From: JAQYVZ01 sp035269105
Lineage (GTDB): Bacteria > Desulfobacterota > Desulfuromonadia > Desulfuromonadales > BM103
Length of the DNA: 15,505 nucleotides
NCBI GenBank assembly: GCA_035269105.1
Contig: DATFJP010000073.1
Location: 1 to 15,505, forward strand
Direction: 5' to 3'
The first letter of the stretch is position 1. Every line of letters begins with the position of its first letter. Below the pieces are notes generated by a model that saw only the letters and a program-made list of their open reading frames with translations, was not told the DNA's origin and made no database searches. The position numbers and the translations under genes are program-made. Of the stretch, positions 1 through 7,522 are shown piece after piece.

Positions 1-140
1 AACGCCATGAAGGTCGCGCCGCCGGTTGTGGACAATACCTTCGTGATCGCCGCAGTCAACGTCGTCTTGCCGTGGTCAACATGACCGATCGTCCCGATGT
101 TGACGTGGGGCTTGGTCCGCTCAAACTTGGCTTTGGCCAT
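1..140 (-). CDS. tuf: Elongation factor Tu, N-terminal part (cut by window edge)
   Basis: EF-Tu is the GTPase that brings aminoacyl-tRNA to the ribosomal A site. Only the first 46 codons are present; the gene runs off the left edge. The translation starts MAKAKFERTKPHVNIGTIGH and carries the P-loop GHVDHGKT at residues 19-26, diagnostic of EF-Tu. The ATG at 140 is preceded by TAAGGAGA about 8 nt upstream, a good ribosome-binding site. It follows fusA after 41 nt, the usual end of the str operon, so it is probably co-transcribed with rpsL-rpsG-fusA. This is one of two tuf copies touched by the window; the other enters from the right edge. The two pieces cover opposite ends of the protein, so they cannot be compared here. 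Confidence 0.97.
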   Translation of the reverse strand, partial: MAKAKFERTKPHVNIGTIGHVDHGKTTLTAAITKVLSTTGGATFMA

Positions 141-181
141 CTCTCTGTCTCCTTATAAAGTCTTCAGACTCAATATTGCTA

Positions 182-2260
182 TTATGCTTCGCCCCTGGCG
201 GCCAGATCTTCAGCCAGCGCCTTGGGCACCTGTTCGTAATGATCGAAGGTCATGGTGTAGGTCGCCCGCCCCTGGGTGCTGCTGCGCAGGTCAGTGGCAT
301 ACCCGAACATGCTGGAAAGAGGCACGAAGGCGTTGATCACCTGGGCTGAACCGCGCTGCTCCATGCCGCTGACGCGGCCGCGACGGCTGCTCAGGTCGCC
401 CATCACATCCCCCATGTACTCATCGGGACAGACCACCTCAACCGCCATGATCGGCTCCAGCAGGACCGGCGCGGCCTTGACGGCGCCCGCCTTGAAGCCC
501 ATGGAACCGGCGACCTTGAAGGCCATTTCCGAAGAGTCGACATCGTGATAGGAACCGTCATAGCAGGTCACCTTGATGTCGACCATGGGGAAACCGGCCA
601 CCACGCCGTTCTGGGCGGCCTCCCTGGCGCCGTTGCCGACCGCCGGGATATATTCCTTGGGAATCACGCCGCCCTTGATTGCATCGACGAATTCGAAACC
701 ACTGCCGGCCTCGAGTGGCTCAATGCGCAGCCAGCAGTCGCCATACTGACCGCGGCCACCGGACTGGCGGACGAATTTGCCCTGAACCTCGACCTGCCTG
801 GTGATGGTTTCGCGATAGGCCACCTGGGGAGCGCCGATGTTGGCCTCGACCTTGAACTCGCGCTTGAGACGGTCGACTACGATCTCAAGGTGCAGCTCGC
901 CCATGCCGGAGATAATCACCTGGCCGGTCTCTTCATCGCTGCGTACCTGCAGGGAGGGATCCTCCTGGACCAACTTCTGCAGGGCCGTACCCATCTTCTC
1001 CTGATCACTCTTGGTTTTCGGCTCGATGGCGATATGGATGACCGGCTCGGGAAACTCCATGGCCTCGAGCAGGCAGATATCCTTGGGGTCGCAGAGCGTG
1101 TCGCCGGTTGAGGTACTCTTCAGGCCGACGCCGGCAGCAATATCGCCGGAATAGACCATCTTGATTTCTTCCCGCTTGTTGGCGTGCATTTTCAGCAGAC
1201 GTCCGAAACGCTCCTTTTTTGACTTGGTGGCGTTGAGGACGCTGGCCCCTGATTCAGCATAGCCGGAGTAGACGCGAAAGAACGTCAACTGGCCGACAAA
1301 GGGGTCGGTCATGACCTTGAAAGCGAGGGCGGCAAAAGGCCCGTCATCGTCTGCGGGACGGGCCAGCGGTTCGCCAGTATCGGGATCCAGGCCCTGGATC
1401 GGCGGCACATCGAGCGGCGAAGGCATGTATTCGACGACCGCATCCAGCAGGGATTGAACGCCCTTGTTCTTGAAGGCCGAACCACAAAGCACGGGGTTGA
1501 TCTGCAGACTGCAGGTCGCCTTGCGGATGCCGGCGCGAATCTCGGCAACGGTCAACTCCTCGCCGCCGAGGTATTTCTCCATCAGTTCCTCGTCGTTGCT
1601 GCTGATCTCTTCGATCATCGCCTCACGGGCGGCCTCCACCTCATCCTGCATATCGGCGGGAATCTCGACTTCCTCGAAGCGCGAACCGAAGGATTCATCC
1701 TCCCAGATATACGCCTTCATCTCGACCAGATCGACCAGGCCGCGGAAATCTTCCTCTTTGCCGATGGGCAATTGAATGGGAACGGGATTGGCACCAAGAC
1801 GGTCACGCATCATGGCGACGCCGCGCGAAAAATCGGCGCCCATGCGATCCATCTTGTTGATGAAGGCGATACGGGGAACTTTATACTTGTCGGCCTGACG
1901 CCAGACGGTCTCTGACTGGGGTTCTACGCCACCCACCGAACAGAATACGGCGATGGCACTGTCGAGAACACGCAGAGAACGCTCGACTTCAATGGTGAAG
2001 TCGACATGGCCGGGAGTATCAATAATGTTGACCCGGTGGTCGCGCCAGAAGCAGGTGGTTGCAGCCGAGGTGATCGTAATGCCACGCTCCTGCTCCTGCT
2101 CCATCCAGTCCATGGTCGCCGCACCATCATGCACTTCACCAATCTTGTGCGAAACACCCGTATAGAAAAGGATGCGCTCCGTGGTGGTGGTCTTGCCGGC
2201 GTCAATATGGGCCATAATGCCGATATTGCGAGTTTTTTCGAGTGCTACCTGTCGTGCCAC
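182..2260 (-). CDS. fusA: Elongation factor G
   Basis: EF-G is the GTPase that drives tRNA-mRNA translocation and, with RRF, ribosome recycling. At 692 aa it has the usual family length. The G-domain motifs are intact: P-loop AHIDAGKTTT (about 17-26), RGITI switch I (59-63), DTPGH (81-85), NKMD (135-138) and a GSA motif in CGSAFKNKGV. The domain IV region YDGSYHDVDSSEMAF near the C-terminus is also present. The start is a GTG at 2260 (VARQVALEKTRNIG), chosen because GGAGG lies 9 nt upstream and translation from here gives the family length. The frame stays open for another 121 codons into rpsG, up to an ATG at 2623, so an automatic caller could over-extend it to 813 aa. The gene follows rpsG after 22 nt and precedes tuf. 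Desulfuromonadia often carry a second, divergent EF-G elsewhere; this is the canonical str-operon copy. Confidence 0.98.
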   Translation of the reverse strand: MARQVALEKTRNIGIMAHIDAGKTTTTERILFYTGVSHKIGEVHDGAATMDWMEQEQERGITITSAATTCFWRDHRVNIIDTPGHVDFTIEVERSLRVLDSAIAVFCSVGGVEPQSETVWRQADKYKVPRIAFINKMDRMGADFSRGVAMMRDRLGANPVPIQLPIGKEEDFRGLVDLVEMKAYIWEDESFGSRFEEVEIPADMQDEVEAAREAMIEEISSNDEELMEKYLGGEELTVAEIRAGIRKATCSLQINPVLCGSAFKNKGVQSLLDAVVEYMPSPLDVPPIQGLDPDTGEPLARPADDDGPFAALAFKVMTDPFVGQLTFFRVYSGYAESGASVLNATKSKKERFGRLLKMHANKREEIKMVYSGDIAAGVGLKSTSTGDTLCDPKDICLLEAMEFPEPVIHIAIEPKTKSDQEKMGTALQKLVQEDPSLQVRSDEETGQVIISGMGELHLEIVVDRLKREFKVEANIGAPQVAYRETITRQVEVQGKFVRQSGGRGQYGDCWLRIEPLEAGSGFEFVDAIKGGVIPKEYIPAVGNGAREAAQNGVVAGFPMVDIKVTCYDGSYHDVDSSEMAFKVAGSMGFKAGAVKAAPVLLEPIMAVEVVCPDEYMGDVMGDLSSRRGRVSGMEQRGSAQVINAFVPLSSMFGYATDLRSSTQGRATYTMTFDHYEQVPKALAEDLAARGEA

Positions 2261-2269
2261 TGTTGACTG

Positions 2270-2274
2270 CCTCC
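2270..2274 (-). promoter_or_regulatory. fusA ribosome-binding site (decides GTG start)
   Basis: GGAGG sits 9 nt before GTG at 2260, inside the 22-nt rpsG-fusA gap. It fixes the fusA start against the longer in-frame ATG at 2623, which lies deep inside rpsG. Confidence 0.85.
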
Positions 2275-2282
2275 GAAACCTG

Positions 2283-2753
2283 CTACCACCGATAATGCGC
2301 GAAAGCCTTGTTGGCTTCGGCCATCCGATGCGTGTCTTCCCTTTTCTTGACCGAAGCGCCGCGGCTGTTGGATGCATCCAGGAACTCGGCCGCCAGGCGC
2401 TCGCGCATGGTCTTCTCGCCACGCTTGCGGGCGTTGTCGACGATCCAGCGCAGGGCCAGAGCGTTGCGCCGCTCACTGCGCACCTCAACCGGAACCTGAT
2501 AGGTCGAACCGCCGACCCGGCGGGATTTGACCTCGACAACCGGCCGCACGTTTTCGATCGCCTTCTTGAAGACCTCCAGAGGTTCATCCCCGGAGCGCTC
2601 CTGAACCAGATCGAAAGCACCATAAACGATCTGCTCGGCTGTCGCTTTCTTGCCGCGGATCATGACGGCATTGATGAACTTCGCCACATTGCGATCGTGA
2701 TATTTCGGATCGGGCAGTATGATCCGCTTGGGAACTTCTCTTCTTCTCGGCAT
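2283..2753 (-). CDS. rpsG: 30S ribosomal protein S7
   Basis: S7 is a primary 16S rRNA-binding protein that nucleates assembly of the 30S head and lines the E site. The 156-aa product starts MPRRREVPKRIILPDPKYHD and contains the conserved stretches FINAVMIRGKKATAE, VEVKSRRVGGSTYQVPVEV and RWIVDNARKRGEKTM, covering the full S7 fold. The ATG at 2753 has GAGAGG about 7 nt upstream. In E. coli, S7 represses its operon by binding a long rpsL-rpsG spacer. Here that spacer is only 22 nt, so that site is not present in the same place. The fusA frame is open through part of this gene, but the S7 reading is unambiguous. Confidence 0.98.
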   Translation of the reverse strand: MPRRREVPKRIILPDPKYHDRNVAKFINAVMIRGKKATAEQIVYGAFDLVQERSGDEPLEVFKKAIENVRPVVEVKSRRVGGSTYQVPVEVRSERRNALALRWIVDNARKRGEKTMRERLAAEFLDASNSRGASVKKREDTHRMAEANKAFAHYRW

Positions 2754-2775
2754 AACGTCCTCTCAGCCTCTCAAA

Positions 2776-3147
2776 TTACTTGGGTCGCTTGGCGCCATAC
2801 TTGGAGCGGGACTGCTTCCGCCCCTGCACACCCGCCAGGTCAAGCGCTCCACGCACGATCGTGTAGCGGACACCGGGAAGGTCCTTGACGCGGCCGCCGC
2901 GGACGAGGACCACGGAGTGCTCCTGCAGGTTGTGCCCGACACCGGGAATATAGGAAGTGACCACCATGCCATTGGTCAGACGCACACGGGCGACCTTGCG
3001 CAAAGCCGAGTTCGGCTTTTTCGGCGTGGTCGTGTAGACACGTGTGCAGACCCCACGCCGCTGGGGGTTCCCCATCAGCGCCGGTGCGGTCGGCTTACCC
3101 TTTTTTTCCTCACGACCCTTACGGATCAACTGGTTGATCGTCGGCAT
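2776..3147 (-). CDS. rpsL: 30S ribosomal protein S12
   Basis: S12 sits at the decoding centre and takes part in tRNA selection. At 123 aa it matches the family length. It reads MPTINQLIRKGREEKKGKPT, then TTPKKPNSALRKVARV and GHNLQEHSVVLVRGGRVKDL. Lys43 and Lys88, the classic streptomycin-resistance positions, are both the wild-type lysine, and Asp89 (the methylthio-aspartate site in many bacteria) is present. The ATG at 3147 has GGGAG about 7 nt upstream. This is the first gene of the str segment. The 148-nt gap upstream holds a near-consensus promoter and two hairpins, so it is probably transcribed both from its own promoter and by read-through from rpoBC. Confidence 0.98.
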   Translation of the reverse strand: MPTINQLIRKGREEKKGKPTAPALMGNPQRRGVCTRVYTTTPKKPNSALRKVARVRLTNGMVVTSYIPGVGHNLQEHSVVLVRGGRVKDLPGVRYTIVRGALDLAGVQGRKQSRSKYGAKRPK

Positions 3148-3180
3148 CGAATTACTCCCGATTTCTGCGTATTCTCAACG

Positions 3181-3209
3181 TTAAAAGAACAAATCTCCCC
3201 GAGAGGAGA
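3181..3209 (-). terminator. Leader hairpin with U-rich tail before rpsL (possible attenuator)
   Basis: On the minus strand TCTCC (3209-3205) pairs with GGAGA (3198-3194) around a 6-nt loop, followed by TTTGTTCTTTTAA. This lies in the 5' leader of the transcript expected from the promoter at 3220-3248. The form is that of a weak intrinsic terminator or attenuator, but the stem is only 5 bp and the U-run is broken. It is a candidate only. Confidence 0.3.
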
Positions 3210-3233
3210 AAACCCGCTGAAATTACCAGCAGG
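3207..3233 (-). terminator. Candidate rpoC terminator hairpin
   Basis: CCTGCTG (3233-3227) pairs with CAGCGGG (3219-3213), 7 bp with one G-U pair, around the loop GTAATTT, followed by TTTTCT. It lies downstream of the rpoC stop (3296) and would partly end the rpoBC transcript. Its loop is the same DNA as the -10 box of the candidate rpsL promoter. The U-run is short, so termination would probably be partial. Confidence 0.45.
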
Positions 3234-3248
3234 GCTTTCCCTTGTCAA
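3220..3248 (-). promoter_or_regulatory. Candidate sigma-70 promoter of the rpsL-rpsG-fusA-tuf operon
   Basis: A perfect -35 TTGACA (3248-3243) is separated by 17 bp from a -10-like TAATTT (3225-3220), which keeps the first, second and last consensus bases. I noticed no other exact TTGACA on the minus strand in the window, and this one falls in the only sizeable gap before rpsL. Transcription would start near 3213, leaving a leader of roughly 65 nt. Confidence 0.6.
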
Positions 3249-3256
3249 GCACTTTC

Positions 3257-3276
3257 CTGCCTGGGGCAGATTTTTT
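3257..3276 (+). terminator. Plus-strand hairpin plus T6 in the rpoC-rpsL gap
   Basis: CTGCC-TGG-GGCAG followed by A and six T reads as a short intrinsic terminator on the plus strand. It would stop antisense transcription heading from the rpsL side into rpoC. The stem is only 5 bp, and no plus-strand gene exists, so it may be chance. Confidence 0.25.
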
Positions 3277-3295
3277 GTCGGTGGCCTTTATGGGC

Positions 3296-6200
3296 TCACT
3301 CAGCGGAGGAGCTTTCGGCATCCTCCGGCTCCGGGCTGGCAGCCGCTTCGATCACTTCGGCCTCTTCGCCTTCGGCATCCTCGTCGATCTCCTCGATCGG
3401 CGGCAGCTTCTCTTCCGGGTCCTCGATCAGCAGCTGGGCACTGCGGTATTTACTGACCCCGGTCCCAGCCGGAATCAGGCGCCCCATGATAACGTTCTCT
3501 TTCAGGCCGCGCAGGCTGTCGACCTTGCCGGCTATGGCTGCCTGGGTCAGGACCTTGGTGGTCTCCTGGAAAGAGGCCGCCGAAATGAAGGATTCCGTCG
3601 ACAGAGACGCCTTGGTGATGCCGAGCATCAAGGGTTCGCCGACGGCCGGCGAACCGTCCTCGGCCATAATCCGCTGATTCTCTTCCTCGAACATCCAGCG
3701 CTCCACCTGGTCGTCGACCAGGAACCGGGTGTCGCCGACTTCCTTGATCCGCACGCGGCGCAGCATCTGGCGAACGATGACCTCAATGTGCTTGTCGTTG
3801 ATCTTGACGCCCTGCAGGCGGTAGACTTCCTGCACCTCGTCGACCAGATACTTGGCCAGTTCCTTTTCGCCGAGCACCCGCAGGATGTCGTGCGGGTTGC
3901 TGGAGCCGTCCATCAGGGGCTCGCCGGCCCGCACGAAATCACCTTCGTGGACGCTGATGTGCTTGCCCTTGGGAATCAGGTACTCCTTCGGCTCGCCCAT
4001 CTCCGGCGTGACGATCACCTTGCGCTTGCCTTTCGAGTCCTTGCCGAAATTCACGGTGCCGTCGATCTCGCTGATCACCGCGAACTCCTTCGGCTTGCGG
4101 GCCTCGAAAAGTTCGGCCACCCGCGGCAGACCACCGGTGATGTCCTTGGTCTTGGTGGTTTCGCGCGGGATCTTGGCGAGGATATCGCCGGCGCTGACCA
4201 TCTGGTCTTCATCGACGGTGATATTGGCGCCGACCGGCATCATGAAGCTCTGCGCGGTCTTGTTCTGGTCGTCCTTGATCGAAATCCGCGGCCGCTTGTC
4301 GGCCGCCTTGGTCTCGATGACCACCTTGCGGGACAGGCCGGTCACGTCGTCGACCTGTTCTTCCATGGTCAGACCTTCGAGCATATCGCCGAAGCGGATT
4401 TTACCAGAGGCTTCGGTGAGAATCGGCATGGTGAAAGGATCCCATTCGGCCAGCACCGATCCCTTCTGGATGCTTTCGCCCTCTTCATGCTTCAGGCGCG
4501 CACCGTAGACCACGCCGTAGCGTTCGCGCTCGCGACCGCTCTCATCGACCACAGCCACTTCGGCGTTGCGGTTCATGACCACCAGGTCCCCCTCGCTGTT
4601 ACGGGCGGTGGTCAGATTGATAAACTTGGTCTTGCCATCGTAGCGGGCCTCGAGGGCGGTTTGCTCCGCCTGACGGGAGGCGGTGCCGCCGATATGGAAG
4701 GTCCGCATGGTCAGCTGCGTGCCCGGCTCGCCGATTGACTGGGCGGCGATCACGCCGACCGCTTCACCGAGATTGACCATATGTCCGCGGGCCAGGTCAC
4801 GGCCGTAGCAGGTCGCGCAGATGCCACGCTTGCTCTGGCAGGTCAAGGCGGTACGGATCTTGACCCGTTCCAGGCCGGCCTCTTCGATCTTCTGCACCAG
4901 GTTTTCGTCAATCTCCTGGTCAGCTTCGACCAGCACCTCGTCGGTGATCGGATCGTGGATATCCTCAAGGGCGGTCCGTCCCAGAATGCGGTCGCCGAGC
5001 GGCTCGATGACTTCGCCGCCCTCGATCAGGGAGCTGATCATGATGCCGTCCAGAGTGTCGCAGTCCGTTTCGGTGATGATCGCATCCTGGGCGACGTCCA
5101 CCAGGCGCCGGGTCAGGTAACCCGAGTTGGCCGTCTTCAGCGCGGTGTCGGCCAGACCCTTGCGCGCGCCGTGCGTGGAGATGAAGTACTGCAGCACGGT
5201 CAGACCTTCACGGAAGTTCGCCGTGATCGGCGTTTCGATGATCGAACCGTCAGGCTTGGCCATAAGACCGCGCATTCCGGCCAGCTGACGGATCTGCTGC
5301 TGACTGCCGCGGGCCCCGGAATCGGCCATCATGTGGATCGCATTGAAGGACGGGACCTGGACCGATTCTCCATCGGGAGAGGTCATGGTCTGCACCGACA
5401 GGCGCGAGAGCATGGTGTGGGCGATGTCCTCGGTGCACTTGGCCCAGATGTCGATAACCTTGTTGTAGCGTTCGCCGTCGGTAATCAGACCTTCGGTGTA
5501 CTGATTCTGGATTTCGCGGACCTCGTTGACGGCGACGGTGATCCGCTCCTCCTTGCTTTCCGGAATCTCCATGTCGTCAAGACAGATGGAGATACCGGCG
5601 CGGGTGGAGAACTTGAAACCGGTCTCCTTGAGCTTGTCGGCCAGGATGACGGTCTCCTTGTTGCCGGCAATCCGAAAGCAGGTGTCGATCAGGGCGCTGA
5701 CCTGCTTCTTGGCCATCACCAGGTTGATATGGCTGAAGGGGATCGAATTCGGCACCACTTCGCGCAGCAGGACCCTGCCGACGGTCGTGTCGACCAGCTC
5801 CGGGTCCTTGCCGGGTGCGGTCGACATGCGCACCTTGATCTTGGCCTGCAGACCGGCGATTTCGGAGTCGTAGGCCATGCGCACCTCTTCGGGAGAACTG
5901 AAGATCTTGCCTTCGCCGAGGGTGAACGCCCGCTCGCGGGTCATATAGTAGAGGCCGAGGACCATGTCCTGCGAAGGGACGATGATCGGTTTGCCGTTGG
6001 CCGGCGAGAGGATGTTGTTGGTGGACATCATCAGCACCCGCGCCTCGATCTGGCTCTCAATCGACAGCGGCAGGTGGACAGCCATCTGGTCGCCGTCGAA
6101 GTCGGCATTGAAGGCCGTGCAGACCAGGGGGTGCAGCTGGATCGCCTTGCCCTCGATCAGCACCGGCTCAAAGGCCTGGATGCCGAGGCGGTGCAGGGTC

Positions 6201-7480
6201 GGTGCGCGGTTCAGCATCACCGGATGCTCGCGGATGACTTCTTCCAGGACGTCCCAGACTTCGGGCCGTTCGCGCTCGACCAGCTTCTTGGCGCTTTTGA
6301 TGGTGGTGCAGAAGCCGCGTTCCTCGAGCACGTTGTAGATGAAGGGCTTGAACAGCTCGAGCGCCATCTTTTTCGGCAGGCCGCACTGGTGCAGCTTGAG
6401 TTCCGGACCGACGACGATCACCGAACGGCCCGAATAGTCGACCCGTTTGCCGAGCAGGTTCTGGCGGAAGCGGCCGCCCTTGCCCTTGAGCATATCTGAC
6501 AGCGATTTCAGCGGGCGCTTGTTGGGCCCGGTGATCGCCCGGCCGCGGCGGCCGTTGTCGAACAGGGCGTCCACCGATTCCTGCAGCATGCGCTTTTCGT
6601 TGCGGATGATCACCTCGGGGGCGCGCAGTTCCATGAGCCGCTTGAGACGGTTGTTGCGGTTGATGACGCGCCGGTAGAGATCATTCAGGTCGGAGGTCGC
6701 GAAGCGGCCGCCGTCGAGGGGCACCAGCGGGCGCAATTCGGGCGGCAGAACCGGGATGGTCTCAAGGATCATCCATTCCGGGCGATTGCCGCTGAGGATG
6801 AAGGCATCGACCACCTTGAGGCGCTTGGCCATCTTTTTGCGCTTGGCTTCGCTGGTCGCCTCGATCATCTCGGTGCGCAGGGTGACCGCCAGTTCGTCGA
6901 GTTTAAGGCCGGTCAGCAGTTCGCGGACCGCCTCAGCGCCCATATCGGCGGTAAACTGGCCCGCCGCTTCATTCATGGCTTCGTGGTATTTATCCTCGGC
7001 GAGGATCTGCCCCGCTTCCAGTTCGGTCTCGCCCGGATCGATGACGATGTAGGCTTCGAAATAGAGAACCCGCTCGAGTTCCTTGAGGGTCAAATCGAGC
7101 AGAGTACCAATCCGCGAAGGCAGCGACTTGAGGAACCAGATATGAGCCACCGGGCAGGCCAGATCAATATGGCCGAGGCGCTCCCGGCGAACCTTGCTGG
7201 GTATGACCTCCACGCCACATTTTTCGCAGACGATGCCGCGGTGCTTCATGCGTTTGTATTTGCCGCAGTTGCACTCGTAATCCTTGGTCGGCCCGAAGAT
7301 CTTCGCGCAGAACAGACCATCGCGCTCCGGCTTAAAGGTCCGGTAGTTGATGGTCTCCGGCTTCTTGACCTCACCGAAAGAACGCTCGCGAATCTTTTCG
7401 GGCGAGGAAACGGACAACCGGATCGCGTTGAAATTGAGCGGATCCTTGGGACGCTCAAACATGCTGAAGATATCTTCCAA
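3296..7480 (-). CDS. rpoC: DNA-directed RNA polymerase subunit beta'
   Basis: Beta' forms one half of the RNA polymerase active-site cleft. The 1394-aa product carries the N-terminal zinc ribbon (C70, C72, C85, C88), the catalytic NADFDGDQM at 458-466 (Mg-binding D460, D462, D464), the second zinc site (C807, C881, C888, C891), the bridge helix around 783-799 (TANSGYLTRRLVDVAQD) and the trigger loop around 917-932. A long segment after the trigger loop corresponds to the proteobacterial SI3 insertion. The last ~35 residues are very acidic and serine/alanine-rich. The start is a TTG at 7480, with AAAGGAGG 7 nt upstream. It is preferred over the ATG at 7462 because it puts the zinc cysteines and catalytic aspartates at the E. 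coli residue numbers. The gene follows rpoB after 42 nt and is surely co-transcribed with it. Confidence 0.98.
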   Translation of the reverse strand: MEDIFSMFERPKDPLNFNAIRLSVSSPEKIRERSFGEVKKPETINYRTFKPERDGLFCAKIFGPTKDYECNCGKYKRMKHRGIVCEKCGVEVIPSKVRRERLGHIDLACPVAHIWFLKSLPSRIGTLLDLTLKELERVLYFEAYIVIDPGETELEAGQILAEDKYHEAMNEAAGQFTADMGAEAVRELLTGLKLDELAVTLRTEMIEATSEAKRKKMAKRLKVVDAFILSGNRPEWMILETIPVLPPELRPLVPLDGGRFATSDLNDLYRRVINRNNRLKRLMELRAPEVIIRNEKRMLQESVDALFDNGRRGRAITGPNKRPLKSLSDMLKGKGGRFRQNLLGKRVDYSGRSVIVVGPELKLHQCGLPKKMALELFKPFIYNVLEERGFCTTIKSAKKLVERERPEVWDVLEEVIREHPVMLNRAPTLHRLGIQAFEPVLIEGKAIQLHPLVCTAFNADFDGDQMAVHLPLSIESQIEARVLMMSTNNILSPANGKPIIVPSQDMVLGLYYMTRERAFTLGEGKIFSSPEEVRMAYDSEIAGLQAKIKVRMSTAPGKDPELVDTTVGRVLLREVVPNSIPFSHINLVMAKKQVSALIDTCFRIAGNKETVILADKLKETGFKFSTRAGISICLDDMEIPESKEERITVAVNEVREIQNQYTEGLITDGERYNKVIDIWAKCTEDIAHTMLSRLSVQTMTSPDGESVQVPSFNAIHMMADSGARGSQQQIRQLAGMRGLMAKPDGSIIETPITANFREGLTVLQYFISTHGARKGLADTALKTANSGYLTRRLVDVAQDAIITETDCDTLDGIMISSLIEGGEVIEPLGDRILGRTALEDIHDPITDEVLVEADQEIDENLVQKIEEAGLERVKIRTALTCQSKRGICATCYGRDLARGHMVNLGEAVGVIAAQSIGEPGTQLTMRTFHIGGTASRQAEQTALEARYDGKTKFINLTTARNSEGDLVVMNRNAEVAVVDESGRERERYGVVYGARLKHEEGESIQKGSVLAEWDPFTMPILTEASGKIRFGDMLEGLTMEEQVDDVTGLSRKVVIETKAADKRPRISIKDDQNKTAQSFMMPVGANITVDEDQMVSAGDILAKIPRETTKTKDITGGLPRVAELFEARKPKEFAVISEIDGTVNFGKDSKGKRKVIVTPEMGEPKEYLIPKGKHISVHEGDFVRAGEPLMDGSSNPHDILRVLGEKELAKYLVDEVQEVYRLQGVKINDKHIEVIVRQMLRRVRIKEVGDTRFLVDDQVERWMFEEENQRIMAEDGSPAVGEPLMLGITKASLSTESFISAASFQETTKVLTQAAIAGKVDSLRGLKENVIMGRLIPAGTGVSKYRSAQLLIEDPEEKLPPIEEIDEDAEGEEAEVIEAAASPEPEDAESSSAE

Positions 7481-7484
7481 AGCA

Positions 7485-7503
7485 CATCCTCCTTTGCAGG
7501 ATG
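7485..7503 (-). promoter_or_regulatory. rpoC ribosome-binding site inside a small hairpin
   Basis: CATCCT (7503-7498) can pair with AGGATG (7490-7485) around the loop GCAAAGG. The Shine-Dalgarno AAAGGAGG occupies 7495-7488, so it lies partly in the loop and partly in the 3' arm. It is followed by 7 nt and the TTG start. Pairing would weaken ribosome access and could tune beta' output. The hairpin is visible in sequence; the role is inferred. Confidence 0.45.
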
Positions 7504-7522
7504 GGGGGTCTTATGGGGAAAT

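Noticed and set aside
141..181. Separate tuf promoter between fusA and tuf
   Set aside because: The 41-nt gap has AT-rich hexamers, but no -35/-10 pair with proper spacing, and the small AGTC/GACT repeat is too short to count.
2172..2888. Plus-strand open frame of 238 codons across fusA, rpsG and rpsL
   Set aside because: It crosses three real genes and their gaps on the opposite strand and has no protein-like features.
3242..4738. Plus-strand open frame of 498 codons opposite rpoC
   Set aside because: It lies antisense to an intact, conserved gene. Long antisense frames are expected in GC-rich coding DNA with biased third positions, and the translation shows no recognisable domain.
4781..6499. 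Plus-strand open frame of 572 codons opposite rpoC
   Set aside because: It mirrors the rpoC codons, is low in recognisable motifs and rich in Asp/Gly/Leu/His repeats typical of shadow frames.
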